Position numbers and translations under genes: made by a program. The notes under the pieces were generated by a model that was not told the origin of the DNA, ran no database searches, and saw only the letters and a program-made list of their open reading frames with translations. From contig JAFDXL010000010.1 of NCBI GenBank assembly GCA_018267955.1, forward strand, positions 186,001 through 250,000: DNA of 64,000 bases, written 5' to 3'. The stretch is from Bacteroidota bacterium (lineage in GTDB: Bacteria; Bacteroidota; Bacteroidia; Chitinophagales; Chitinophagaceae). This document shows, in pieces, positions 52,773-60,223 of this stretch. How positions within the stretch are numbered: position 1 is the first letter of the stretch; every line of letters begins with the position of its first letter.

Positions 52773-53240
52773 ATGAAGAAATCAATTCAATTAAGGTTCC
52801 CGCTCTTTCTACTTAACCTGGTATTATTCCTGACAAGTATTGCTATACCTGCTTTTGCAAAAAATAAGAATGATAAAAGCAAACGCACTGTTAGTATAAC
52901 TATCGCCTTCATAGAAAACACTCCTGCATCTGACCTGAAGCTTATAGTAACAAAGGATAATAAACTTTTTGCCTCAGGCATTACCAACAGAAATGGGATA
53001 TTTAACTTGCACAACCCGTCAAATGGTACTTACCGGATTGAGCAACAAGATCCTGATCTTGTTCGTTACTTTGATCAATTCTTAAGGTTGGTGATAACCG
53101 ACACAACGAAAAACGTAATACTCTACTTACAGCCTTTATTTAAGTTCCCCACGCGTTGGGTGAAATTAAATTGCCTGGACAGCGATTTGATATTTAGAAA
53201 AAGAGAAGTCCCGGTTTATCCAATAGCAGGAAAACACTAA
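52773..53240 (+). CDS. Exported Ig-like (carboxypeptidase-regulatory-like) protein
   Basis: A 155-aa protein with a signal peptide (MKKSIQLRFPLFLLNLVLFLTSIAIPAFA) and a single beta-sandwich-like domain: V-S-I-T-I-A-F-I-E-N-T-P, F-A-S-G-I-T-N-R-N-G-I-F-N-L and G-T-Y-R-I-E-Q-Q-D. It lacks the Cys4 module of its operon mates but resembles the outer Ig-like part of copy 3. It is last in the operon and overlaps the end of anmK by 4 bp. Function is unknown. Confidence 0.68.
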   Translation: MKKSIQLRFPLFLLNLVLFLTSIAIPAFAKNKNDKSKRTVSITIAFIENTPASDLKLIVTKDNKLFASGITNRNGIFNLHNPSNGTYRIEQQDPDLVRYFDQFLRLVITDTTKNVILYLQPLFKFPTRWVKLNCLDSDLIFRKREVPVYPIAGKH

Positions 53241-54328
53241 TAACTATGCCCCATCCACAATGCACCACCAATACTATCGCGTGATGCCCCGGTAGTACTT
53301 GCCTGCACATTGGTTTCTTCGCGCCAGCGCAGGGTGCCTATCAATGCCATCACCAATGCTTCCTTAAATTTTATGGTGGTCTCATCGGGCAATTGCACCA
53401 TTACATTATGCTGCTCTAAAGCTACCTGTATCTTATGCACCAGGTAGGTATTGAATGCTCCCCCACCCGTTATCAGCATTGTAGCGGTCTCTTTACCTGC
53501 AGGATATTGCTTCACTGCTGTAGCTACCTGGTCTGCTATATGCTGTACATAGGTATGTAACATGTCCTGCACACTATGCGGACTTTCCATCAGGGAAGGG
53601 AAAGCCAGTTCTATAGCTGCTTCATTGCTGAGCGATTTAGGGGCGGGCTTACTATAATATGCCTGGCTGTTCAGTTCAGAAAGCACATCCAATAAGATGG
53701 ATCCTTGTGCCGCCATCTCTCCATTCTCGTCCATTTCCTTGTCTGCTTTCGCAGCCAGTGCATTCAAAGCCTGGTTGGCAGTGCAAACATCAAACGCCAA
53801 CACATCTCCGTTATGCGGAACAGTGATATTGGCAATACCGCCAATGTTTAGTTTATAATCGTACTGGCCAAAGAGTAGTTTATCACCTATAGGAACAATA
53901 GGCGCTCCCTGTCCGCCCAAAGCCACATCTATGGAACGGAGATCCGTAATAACAGGCAGCGAAGTAATGGCAGCTATAGTAGCACCATCGCCTATTTGCG
54001 TAGAGGTATGGTTTGCAGGATCATGAAAAACGGTATGCCCGTGCGATGCTATGAAATGCACTTTATGATCGAGCGCATGTGTGTTTATAAACTCATTGAT
54101 GGCTTCGCCGATGTACCTGCCATAAGCAGTATTCAGCTTCAGGTATTCGGGCACGGATACCTGCGATGCGTGCTTCAGTTGCTGGTGCCATTCTGCCGGG
54201 TACGGTATGCAAGCCGCATTCAATACCTGGTAAGTCCAGTTACCTCTTATCTCATCCAGTTGAACAAAAGCTATATCCAGACCATCCAGCGAACTGCCGG
54301 ACATAATACCGATCACGTTATAAACCAT
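53237..54328 (-). CDS. anmK: Anhydro-N-acetylmuramic acid kinase
   Basis: A 363-aa sugar kinase of peptidoglycan recycling that phosphorylates and opens 1,6-anhydro-MurNAc. ATG 54328 (MVYNVIGIMSG) is chosen because the ATP-binding G-I-M-S-G-S-S-L-D-G-L-D is always N-terminal; the frame is open 48 bp upstream through repeat DNA. Other motifs are S-H-G-H-T-V-F-H, L-N-I-G-G-I-A-N-I-T and L-I-T-G-G-G-A-F-N. TACTTTTG at 54333-54340 is four bases before this ATG. Confidence 0.93.
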   Translation of the reverse strand: MVYNVIGIMSGSSLDGLDIAFVQLDEIRGNWTYQVLNAACIPYPAEWHQQLKHASQVSVPEYLKLNTAYGRYIGEAINEFINTHALDHKVHFIASHGHTVFHDPANHTSTQIGDGATIAAITSLPVITDLRSIDVALGGQGAPIVPIGDKLLFGQYDYKLNIGGIANITVPHNGDVLAFDVCTANQALNALAAKADKEMDENGEMAAQGSILLDVLSELNSQAYYSKPAPKSLSNEAAIELAFPSLMESPHSVQDMLHTYVQHIADQVATAVKQYPAGKETATMLITGGGAFNTYLVHKIQVALEQHNVMVQLPDETTIKFKEALVMALIGTLRWREETNVQASTTGASRDSIGGALWMGHSY

Positions 54329-54332
54329 GCGG

Positions 54333-54340
54333 CAAAAGTA
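54333..54340 (-). promoter_or_regulatory. Candidate -7 element, leaderless anmK mRNA
   Basis: On the minus strand TACTTTTG fits TAnnTTTG and is four bases before the anmK ATG. Confidence 0.4.
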
Positions 54341-54348
54341 GCACTTTT

Positions 54349-54438
54349 GAGTCGTCAGTGGTGAGTCGTAAGTCATGAGTATTAAGAGTACTTAATTATT
54401 TCTAACCAACCCGGCTCACGACTCATGCCTCACGACTT
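54349..54438. repeat. Inverted heptamer repeats between anmK and paiB
   Basis: GAGTCGT occurs at 54349-54355 and 54363-54369; its complement ACGACTC is at 54418-54424, with ACGACTT at 54432-54438. Copies within each arm are 14 bases apart, and the arms face each other across about 48 bases. Confidence 0.7.
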
Positions 54439-54455
54439 ATGCCTAAATTTAACCC

Positions 54456-55079
54456 ATGTACAAAATGCCTCATTTTACAGAGCAGGACCATGCAGCAGTG
54501 GTTGCATTCATGAAAGCACATCCTTTTGTTACCCTAATTGCAACTGCTAATGATATACCGGTCGCCACGCAAGTCCCTGTGTTGATAGAGGAACGGGACG
54601 GACGCATTGTATTGCGCGGACATATCATGCGAAAGACCGACCATCACCTGGCATTGGAACAAAATCCGAAAGCATTGATACTATTCACAGGGCCACATTG
54701 CTATGTAAGCGCCAGCTGGTACACAGAACGCGGCCACGGCAGTACGTGGAATTATATGACCGTACATGCACGCGGACAGGTAAAATTGATGGATGATGCT
54801 TTTACCTTGCAATTGCTTACAGATCTCACACACAAATACGAGGATACACAGGCTCATCCTGAATTACTAGAACACATGAGCTTGGAACATTATGTGCAAC
54901 CGATGCTAAAGGCAATTGTTGGTTTCGAGATGGAAGTGGAATCGCTCTACCCTATTTTTAAACTCAGCCAAAACAAGGATGCTGAAAGCCATAGGAACAT
55001 CATACAACAGTTGAAAGCAAGGGGTGATTGCGGTAGCATGGAGATAGCGAAGGAGATGGAGAAAAGGAATATTGGATAA
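54456..55079 (+). CDS. PaiB-like FMN-binding negative regulator family protein
   Basis: A 207-aa protein of the PaiB/split-barrel flavin-binding family. It has M-Y-K-M-P-H-F, H-P-F-V-T-L-I, L-R-G-H-I-M-R-K-T-D-H-H, F-T-G-P-H-C-Y-V-S-A-S-W-Y, W-N-Y-M-T-V-H-A-R-G and the C-terminal K-L-S-Q-N-K helix. PaiB was described in Bacillus as a negative regulator, but the fold is that of flavin/heme-binding proteins, so a redox or degradation role is also possible. It ends right before the nested repeat island. Confidence 0.88.
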   Translation: MYKMPHFTEQDHAAVVAFMKAHPFVTLIATANDIPVATQVPVLIEERDGRIVLRGHIMRKTDHHLALEQNPKALILFTGPHCYVSASWYTERGHGSTWNYMTVHARGQVKLMDDAFTLQLLTDLTHKYEDTQAHPELLEHMSLEHYVQPMLKAIVGFEMEVESLYPIFKLSQNKDAESHRNIIQQLKARGDCGSMEIAKEMEKRNIG

Positions 55080-55095
55080 ACTTGTTTTGCCCACG

Positions 55096-55141
55096 CTTGC
55101 CCACGATGCCCACACGCCCACAGCGTGGGCACGTGGGCAAG
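55096..55141. repeat. GCCCAC/GTGGGC hairpin of the left arm
   Basis: Bases 55096-55113 pair with 55125-55141 with a one-base bulge, giving a very GC-rich stem. Confidence 0.75.
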
Positions 55142-55196
55142 ATCATTACAATCAGTGTAAATGAATGATGTTCGAGTTGTTCGCACCTGTTCGACA

Positions 55197-55225
55197 TGTT
55201 CGTTCTTGTTCGCGAACGAACAGAA
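55197..55225. repeat. 29-bp perfect inverted repeat, left copy
   Basis: These 29 bases are the exact complement of 55555-55583. The unit is made of GTTCG/CGAAC pieces and contains the self-palindrome GTTCGCGAAC. Confidence 0.88.
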
Positions 55226-55283
55226 TTCAAATATGAACTCACACCTATATATTGGCCGTACTATTAAGAATTACATAAGTAAA

Positions 55284-55353
55284 TGAATTAAGTATTGTAA
55301 CGTATTTACCGTAACCGGTAATCGTAGATACTGAATCAAGTTCAGCATGACGA
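55284..55353. repeat. 70-bp direct repeat, copy 1
   Basis: Matches 55463-55532 at 66 of 70 positions by eye. It ends in an imperfect palindrome, CTGAATCAAGTTCAG, of the kind seen in dispersed bacterial REP-like repeats. Confidence 0.85.
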
Positions 55354-55367
55354 ATAACTTCCCTGTC

Positions 55368-55388
55368 ATTGCGGGCCTGACCCGCAAT
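55368..55388. repeat. ATTGCGGG/CCCGCAAT palindrome in the spacer
   Basis: An 8-bp perfect inverted repeat (55368-55375 and 55381-55388) with a five-base loop, between the two 70-bp units. Confidence 0.75.
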
Positions 55389-55462
55389 CTACTATTGACG
55401 CAGTCAAGTATTTAATAATACTTATCATAATTAGTATCGCACTAGTAATTATGTATGTGAAT

Positions 55463-55532
55463 TGAATTAAGTATTATAATGTATTTACCGTAACCGGTAA
55501 TAGTAGATGCTGAATCAAGTTCAGCATGACGA
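55463..55532. repeat. 70-bp direct repeat, copy 2
   Basis: Second copy of 55284-55353. In this copy the palindrome TGCTGAA-TCAAG-TTCAGCA (55508-55526) is perfect over 7 bp. Confidence 0.85.
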
Positions 55533-55554
55533 TAGGTTTTCCTATAATCTTATG

Positions 55555-55583
55555 TTCTGTTCGTTCGCGAACAAGAACGAACA
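55555..55583. repeat. 29-bp perfect inverted repeat, right copy
   Basis: Exact complement of 55197-55225. Confidence 0.88.
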
Positions 55584-55672
55584 AAACGAACACGCGAACA
55601 TGATCCTGCTCATTTTGCCCACGCCAACGGTATGGGCATCGTGGGCACGTGGGCAAGCGTGGGCAAAAAATT

Positions 55673-55696
55673 AAGGCTGCCCAAAATGGACAGCCT
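55673..55696 (-). terminator. Rho-independent terminator of sucD
   Basis: GGCTGCCC (55674-55681) pairs with GGACAGCC (55688-55695) with one G-U. On the minus strand TTAATTTTTT follows. It lies 29 bp after the sucD stop and borders the repeat island. Confidence 0.75.
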
Positions 55697-55724
55697 CATT
55701 GTGTGTTTTTGTAATCAGTTATAA

Positions 55725-56612
55725 TTAAGCAGTAGCTAATTTTTTGCTCATTGCTTCTGCCATTGTTTTGCCAATATCAGCAGGGCTTGCTACTACGCTA
55801 ATGCCACATTCGCCCATGATCTTCATTTTAGCAGCAGCAGTATCATCTGCACCACCGATGATAGCACCTGCGTGGCCCATACGGCGTCCCGGAGGAGCTG
55901 TTTGACCTGCGATGAAACCAACTACTGGTTTGCGCATGTTATTTTTCAACCAGTTTGCAGCTTCTGCTTCCATATTACCACCGATCTCACCGATCATAAT
56001 GATACCATCGGTTTCAGGATCGTTCATCAGCAATTCTACCGCTTCTTTGGTAGTAGTACCGATGATCGGGTCGCCACCGATACCGATAGCTGTAGAGATA
56101 CCCAGTCCTGCTTTTACCACCTGGTCAGCAGCCTCATAAGTAAGCGTACCTGATTTTGATACGATACCGATACGGCCCGGTTTGAAGATAAAGCCCGGCA
56201 TAATACCTACTTTAGCCTCACCTGCTGTGATAACGCCCGGACAGTTAGGGCCTATCAGGCGGCAGTCTTTACCCCTAAGGAAATCACGAGCCTTTACCAT
56301 ATCCTGTACAGGAATACCTTCTGTGATACAGATGATCACTTTAACGCCAGCATCCGCAGCTTCCATAATAGCATCTGCAGCAAATGCAGGTGGCACGAAG
56401 ATGATAGACACATCAGCGCCTGTTTTATCTACCGCATCCTTTACGGTATTGAATACAGGACGATCCAGGTGCGTAGAACCACCTTTACCCGGTGTGATAC
56501 CGCCAACTACGTTGGTACCATATTCTATCATCTGTGTAGCGTGGAAAGTTCCTTCAGTACCGGTAAAACCCTGTACTATGATCTTGGAGTTTTTATTAAC
56601 TAAAACAGCCAT
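55725..56612 (-). CDS. sucD: Succinyl-CoA ligase (ADP-forming) subunit alpha
   Basis: A 295-aa TCA-cycle subunit. The CoA-binding N-terminal domain has [12 protein letters not shown] and P-G-K-G-G, a middle segment [10 protein letters not shown], and the phosphorylated His is in G-H-A-G-A-I-I-G-G. sucC is not adjacent, as is usual in Bacteroidota. TATTTTTG at 56643-56650 (minus) is a likely -7 element, and a terminator follows the gene. Confidence 0.96.
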   Translation of the reverse strand: MAVLVNKNSKIIVQGFTGTEGTFHATQMIEYGTNVVGGITPGKGGSTHLDRPVFNTVKDAVDKTGADVSIIFVPPAFAADAIMEAADAGVKVIICITEGIPVQDMVKARDFLRGKDCRLIGPNCPGVITAGEAKVGIMPGFIFKPGRIGIVSKSGTLTYEAADQVVKAGLGISTAIGIGGDPIIGTTTKEAVELLMNDPETDGIIMIGEIGGNMEAEAANWLKNNMRKPVVGFIAGQTAPPGRRMGHAGAIIGGADDTAAAKMKIMGECGISVVASPADIGKTMAEAMSKKLATA

Positions 56613-56642
56613 CAGCTATAATATTTTATTTGAAAAGACGGG

Positions 56643-56650
56643 CAAAAATA
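56643..56650 (-). promoter_or_regulatory. Candidate -7 promoter element for sucD
   Basis: On the minus strand TATTTTTG fits TAnnTTTG and ends 30 bases before the sucD ATG. Confidence 0.42.
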
Positions 56651-56951
56651 AACTTTAATTGCTAAAAAGGGTAATTAAGTTCATAAAGCTTGCGGGCAGG
56701 CACTTCATATTTATGAAATTATCATGACAATATTTTTTATGTGGTAACCAACCTTTTACTTCGGCACCCAGTCTATTAATGCATAACAAGAGAATTTATC
56801 GCTTATAGATATAGAAAGTACTAAAGTTTGTAATGGGTAATCAATTCTAGATTTCGAAGTCCGGTTTCCACCGGGCTTCTTGTTTATAGATATATATTTT
56901 CTGCAATTCCCATGATGACGACTATATAAGGGTAATACAGTTGGAATTATG
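56651..56951. other. Intergenic region of about 300 bp between the mlaF-like gene and sucD
   Basis: I see no credible ORF and no tRNA. It holds the upstream part of the sucD promoter region and one clear hairpin: GAAGTCCGGT (56856-56865) with ACCGGGCTTC (56870-56879) around TTCC. On the plus strand the hairpin is followed by TTGTTT, so it may end a short plus-strand RNA or act for the mlaF-like transcript in the other direction. Confidence 0.45.
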
Positions 56952-57731
56952 CTATTTAGCCTTTCCTTCTGCTTCCATACGGCTCATTTCCTTAGCCTTG
57001 GCCAGGAATTCAGATGCGAAAATGAAGGAGTTCAGCTTCTCGTCTTCACTAAAAATGATGTCTTTGCTGCTACCTTGCCATTGTTTTTTGCCCTGGTACA
57101 TATACACAATATTATCGCCGCTTTCCATTACGGTATTCATATCATGGGTATTCACTATGGTGGTAATATTATACTCCGTAGTGATTTCTTTGATCAGTTT
57201 ATCTATCACAAGGGAAGTTTGCGGATCGAGGCCGGAGTTGGGTTCATCACAAAACAGGTATTTAGGGTTCAGCACTATAGCCCTTGCCAGCGCCACACGT
57301 TTTTTCATACCACCGCTTAGCTCGGCAGGGAATTTCTTGTTTACGCCCTCCAGGTTTACACGGGCAAGTACCTCATCCACCCGCTTACGTTTCTGCTCCG
57401 AGGTATTTTTGGTGAACATATCGAGGGGGAAACGGATGTTATGGGCTACGTCCATACTGTCAAATAAAGCGCTTCCCTGAAAGAGCATACCTATTTGCAT
57501 ACGCAGCTCCTTTAGTTCTTTATCGTCCATAGCACCGAGGTCTTTGCCCTCGTATAGTATGCTACCGGTATCAGGCTTTATTAGCCCGATCATACATTTC
57601 ATAAGAACCGTTTTTCCACTACCGCTGGTACCTATGATCAGGTTGGTTTTACCCGTCTGCATTATCGCCGAAACGTCCTGTAGTACAACTTTATCGCCAA
57701 AACTCTTTTTAATATTCTTTACCTCGATCAT
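56952..57731 (-). CDS. MlaF-like ABC transporter ATP-binding protein
   Basis: A 259-aa ABC ATPase. Walker A is G-T-S-G-S-G-K-T (34-41), the Q-loop region is F-Q-G-S-A-L-F-D-S-M, the signature is L-S-G-G-M-K-K-R-V-A-L-A-R-A, and Walker B is L-F-C-D-E-P-N-S-G-L-D-P. FQGSALFDSM and the order of motifs match MlaF/Mce-type lipid transport ATPases. The permease (MlaE) is expected just upstream on this strand, but a plus-strand Crp-like gene lies there, so it is separated from its partner. Confidence 0.88.
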   Translation of the reverse strand: MIEVKNIKKSFGDKVVLQDVSAIMQTGKTNLIIGTSGSGKTVLMKCMIGLIKPDTGSILYEGKDLGAMDDKELKELRMQIGMLFQGSALFDSMDVAHNIRFPLDMFTKNTSEQKRKRVDEVLARVNLEGVNKKFPAELSGGMKKRVALARAIVLNPKYLFCDEPNSGLDPQTSLVIDKLIKEITTEYNITTIVNTHDMNTVMESGDNIVYMYQGKKQWQGSSKDIIFSEDEKLNSFIFASEFLAKAKEMSRMEAEGKAK

Positions 57732-57827
57732 ATACCAAATGTAGTAAAAAGCCTATAACCGGTTATTCCTTAATAATTATGCCATACCTGCAAAAACCAT
57801 AGTTTATTAATATTTTACATCAGTATT

Positions 57828-58412
57828 ATGGATAGCCGCAGCCGTTTGATACATATGATACAATCTACCATTTCCATGCCTCATAGCAAGGCCAATGAGA
57901 TCGTGGATCGGTTTGAAGAGCGCAGCTATGAAAAAGGCAGCTATTTTCTTAAAGAAGGCAATTTGTCGAATGAATATATGTTTCTATCAGACGGCATGAT
58001 GCGCGGATATGCCACAGACCCGGAAGGCACAGAGATCACAACCACCTTTTATACTCCGGGGCAAATGGTATTTGAAGTATCTTCTTTTTTCAATCGCACC
58101 CATTCCAAAGAAAATATCGTTGCATTGACCCCATGTACGGGATTAGTATTTACCTACAGTACGCTCAATGACCTCTTCCACAACATGCCGGAATTCCGTG
58201 ATTTTGGCAGGGCTATACTGGTACGGGCATTAACTACACTGAAGGCAAGGATGCTATCTGCCATTACAGATACTGCAGAAGAACGCTACCTGATGCTGAT
58301 AAAAAATAACCCGGAAATATTCCAGCACGCTCCACTCAAAACCATAGCTTCTTACCTGGGCATTACAGACACCTCCCTTAGCCGTATACGCAAAGAATTA
58401 TCAAAAGGATGA
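57828..58412 (+). CDS. Crp/Fnr family transcriptional regulator
   Basis: A 194-aa regulator. The N-terminal cNMP-binding-like domain (F-E-E-R-S-Y-E-K-G-S-Y-F-L-K-E-G, then F-Y-T-P-G-Q-M-V-F-E) lacks the canonical cAMP phosphate-binding motif. A C-terminal helix-turn-helix (K-T-I-A-S-Y-L-G-I-T-D-T-S-L-S-R-I-R-K) binds DNA. There are no Cys clusters for Fe-S. This short Crp type is very common in Bacteroidota, often controlling a neighbour, here perhaps the membrane protein that follows. Confidence 0.9.
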   Translation: MDSRSRLIHMIQSTISMPHSKANEIVDRFEERSYEKGSYFLKEGNLSNEYMFLSDGMMRGYATDPEGTEITTTFYTPGQMVFEVSSFFNRTHSKENIVALTPCTGLVFTYSTLNDLFHNMPEFRDFGRAILVRALTTLKARMLSAITDTAEERYLMLIKNNPEIFQHAPLKTIASYLGITDTSLSRIRKELSKG

Positions 58413-58479
58413 TTTCTTGTCATTTGGCAAGATTAAAATTCTGTGGCTGGCTTTGTTTTGCATCATTAAACTGTAAAAC

Positions 58480-59157
58480 ATGAGTCATATTCCCTTTTCA
58501 ATTTCAGCGCTTTTTATTTGCTGTGTATTATTCACACTATACGCTTTATACAGGACCAGTAATAAAAGCCGGGCTGTAATGCTTATCAGCATACTGATCG
58601 TTATAATCCAGGGCTTTGTGGGGTTAACTGGCTTCTATACAAATAGCAATAGCAGACCTCTTCATTTTGTGTTACTCATGGCACCTGCCATCATGCTGAT
58701 AGCTATTGTATTTATATCACCCGGCGGCAGAAAAATGATGGATAAGATGAATACCGAATGGCTGATATTAATACACACCGTAAGGATACTTGTTGAGATC
58801 GTATTATTCAACCTGTACCTGCATAATACCATACCGCAATTAATGACTTTTGAAGGGCGCAACCCGGATATACTTTCAGGTATATCGGCACTGCTAGCGT
58901 GGTGGCTATACAAAAGGGGTAGCATATCTGCAAAGGTGCTGGTAGCCTGGAATATTATTTGCCTGCTGTTACTTGTGAATATCGTAACCAATGCTATCCT
59001 ATCTGTACCTTCTCCGCTGCAGCAATTCGCGTTCGATCAGCCGAATGTTGCGATCCTTTATTTCCCTTACGTATGGTTGCCTGCTTTCATTGTACCGGTT
59101 GTATTATTCGCACATCTTAGCAGCTTATACCTGCTGCGCAAGAAAATCAGTAACTAA
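58480..59157 (+). CDS. Multi-pass membrane protein, hypothetical
   Basis: A 225-aa protein with about seven hydrophobic segments and short loops. It includes W-L-I-L-I-H-T-V-R-I-L-V-E-I-V-L and a buried C-terminal H-L-S-S-L-Y-L-L-R-K-K. I do not recognise a named family. It is 67 bp after the Crp-like gene on the same strand and ends in a strong terminator. It could be regulated by that gene, which is inference only. Confidence 0.7.
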   Translation: MSHIPFSISALFICCVLFTLYALYRTSNKSRAVMLISILIVIIQGFVGLTGFYTNSNSRPLHFVLLMAPAIMLIAIVFISPGGRKMMDKMNTEWLILIHTVRILVEIVLFNLYLHNTIPQLMTFEGRNPDILSGISALLAWWLYKRGSISAKVLVAWNIICLLLLVNIVTNAILSVPSPLQQFAFDQPNVAILYFPYVWLPAFIVPVVLFAHLSSLYLLRKKISN

Positions 59158-59161
59158 AAGA

Positions 59162-59190
59162 AAACGCTGCATTTCTGCAGCGTTTATTTT
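59162..59190. terminator. Bidirectional rho-independent terminator
   Basis: AAACGCTGCA (59162-59171) and TGCAGCGTTT (59176-59185) form a 10-bp perfect stem with a TTTC loop and T-rich or A-rich flanks on both sides. It serves the membrane protein gene (+) and the DUF2383 gene (-). Confidence 0.85.
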
Positions 59191-59197
59191 CAATGCT

Positions 59198-59665
59198 TTA
59201 CTTCAGCGCCTCATGGGCATCCCTGTATTTTTTGATCAGGTCGTGCGATAGCCTAAGTGATCTCTGCTGGTCTTCAATCAATGTTGCTGCTTCCTCAGTC
59301 AATTCTTCTCTTCGGCTAAGGCTCTCCTCGTACACACGCTGTGCTGCATCCTCACCATATTCACAATTCTCCAGGATAGCACGCCTGTCTGCACCTGTAA
59401 AGGTAGCCTTCAGGTCCATCCATACACGGTATATTTTACCTGCAAGAGTATTGTCTTTAGGAACAGTGCCACCATATTTTGTCACTAATTCTGCAAGCTC
59501 GTTTTTATACTTTTCGCTCTCACCTATCATATTGTTGAAGGTGGCTTTCAGGTCAATGTCCAGGTCTTTTGTTTCATTGATGGCGCGCTGATAACCGGCT
59601 ATACGATCGTTATTGATACGTATCAGGTCATTCAGAATATTTACTGATAATTCGTTGGGTTCCAT
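59198..59665 (-). CDS. PA2169/DUF2383 four-helix-bundle protein
   Basis: A 155-aa all-helical protein. Segments L-N-D-L-I-R-I-N-N-D-R-I-A-G-Y-Q-R-A, F-N-N-M-I-G-E-S-E-K-Y-K-N-E-L and I-L-E-N-C-E-Y-G-E-D-A-A match the DUF2383 (PA2169-family) ferritin-like bundle. Members are linked to stress conditions in some bacteria, but no activity is known. The gene stands alone. Confidence 0.87.
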   Translation of the reverse strand: MEPNELSVNILNDLIRINNDRIAGYQRAINETKDLDIDLKATFNNMIGESEKYKNELAELVTKYGGTVPKDNTLAGKIYRVWMDLKATFTGADRRAILENCEYGEDAAQRVYEESLSRREELTEEAATLIEDQQRSLRLSHDLIKKYRDAHEALK

Positions 59666-59726
59666 AACAGTTTGTTTTACTAACAGGCATAATAAAATTG
59701 TGCCTGCAACTGTTAAGGTGATTTTA

Positions 59727-60215
59727 TCAATTTGTTTCGATTACCTTACGATAAGTAGGATCTGGATGCACCTTAAAACCATTCTTAATATACACCGGCT
59801 CGCCTTCTTTAGTAGCATGTAACTCAAAGGAGCTTAGCCCTATTTCTTTACCTGTTGCTACCAAATGATTAAGTATAGCACTGCAAATACCCATTTTACG
59901 ATATGCGGGTACTGTGTACATGCTCATGATATACCCCACTCTGCCGCTTGGGTTTTTAAAATTTCCCGGGTGTTGCCTCACTGTTAATCCTCCGGCAGCT
60001 ACCACAGTATCTCCGTCCTTTGCCAGCCAGCATATATAAAGCTGCGATGGCAAGGCTTCGCGCAGAAAAGCTTCGGTATTTGCCCGGAATGCTGCGATCG
60101 CTTCATCAGATTCCCGACCAAAGAGATCAATAAGAAATGCTATCCGCATATCAATTACTTCCTTGATATCTTCAATACCGGCTCGTCTATATTGTATATT
60201 TGGCAATGGATCCAT
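59727..60215 (-). CDS. GNAT-family N-acetyltransferase
   Basis: A 162-aa acetyltransferase. Motif A, the acetyl-CoA site, is M-S-M-Y-T-V-P-A-Y-R-K-M-G-I-C-S-A-I-L, and a C-terminal Y-I-K-N-G-F-K-V matches GNAT motif B. An N-terminal strand-helix pair fits the fold. The acceptor substrate is unknown. It lies 8 bp after the methyltransferase gene, so the two are co-transcribed. Confidence 0.9.
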   Translation of the reverse strand: MDPLPNIQYRRAGIEDIKEVIDMRIAFLIDLFGRESDEAIAAFRANTEAFLREALPSQLYICWLAKDGDTVVAAGGLTVRQHPGNFKNPSGRVGYIMSMYTVPAYRKMGICSAILNHLVATGKEIGLSSFELHATKEGEPVYIKNGFKVHPDPTYRKVIETN

Positions 60216-60223
60216 AGCGATAC

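Larger units (their letters stand above)
55085..55668. repeat. Nested mirror-ordered repeat island (non-coding)
   Basis: This gap holds no convincing gene. The order is a GCCCACG-rich arm, a GTTCG-rich arm, a 70-bp unit, a spacer, a second 70-bp unit, then the GTTCG arm and GCCCACG arm again in inverted orientation. The outer arms are 55085-55112 and 55633-55668; the second matches the complement of the first over 28 bases with one 8-base insertion. Short frames in it are low-complexity shadows. Confidence 0.8.

Noticed and set aside
54329-54376. Upstream ATG extending AnmK by 16 residues
   Set aside because: The extension runs through the -7 element and heptamer repeats and is absent from the family.
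55474-55656. 60-aa minus-strand frame in the repeat island (ends in LNLIQHLLLP-like text)
   Set aside because: Lies in REP-like repeats; such frames are common artefacts of these palindromes.
55085-55668. CRISPR array
   Set aside because: Repeats are short, mirrored and nested, without equal spacers, and no cas gene is near.
56613-56951. tRNA or riboswitch in the sucD upstream gap
   Set aside because: No cloverleaf, acceptor-stem or known aptamer pattern could be drawn; only one simple hairpin is visible.
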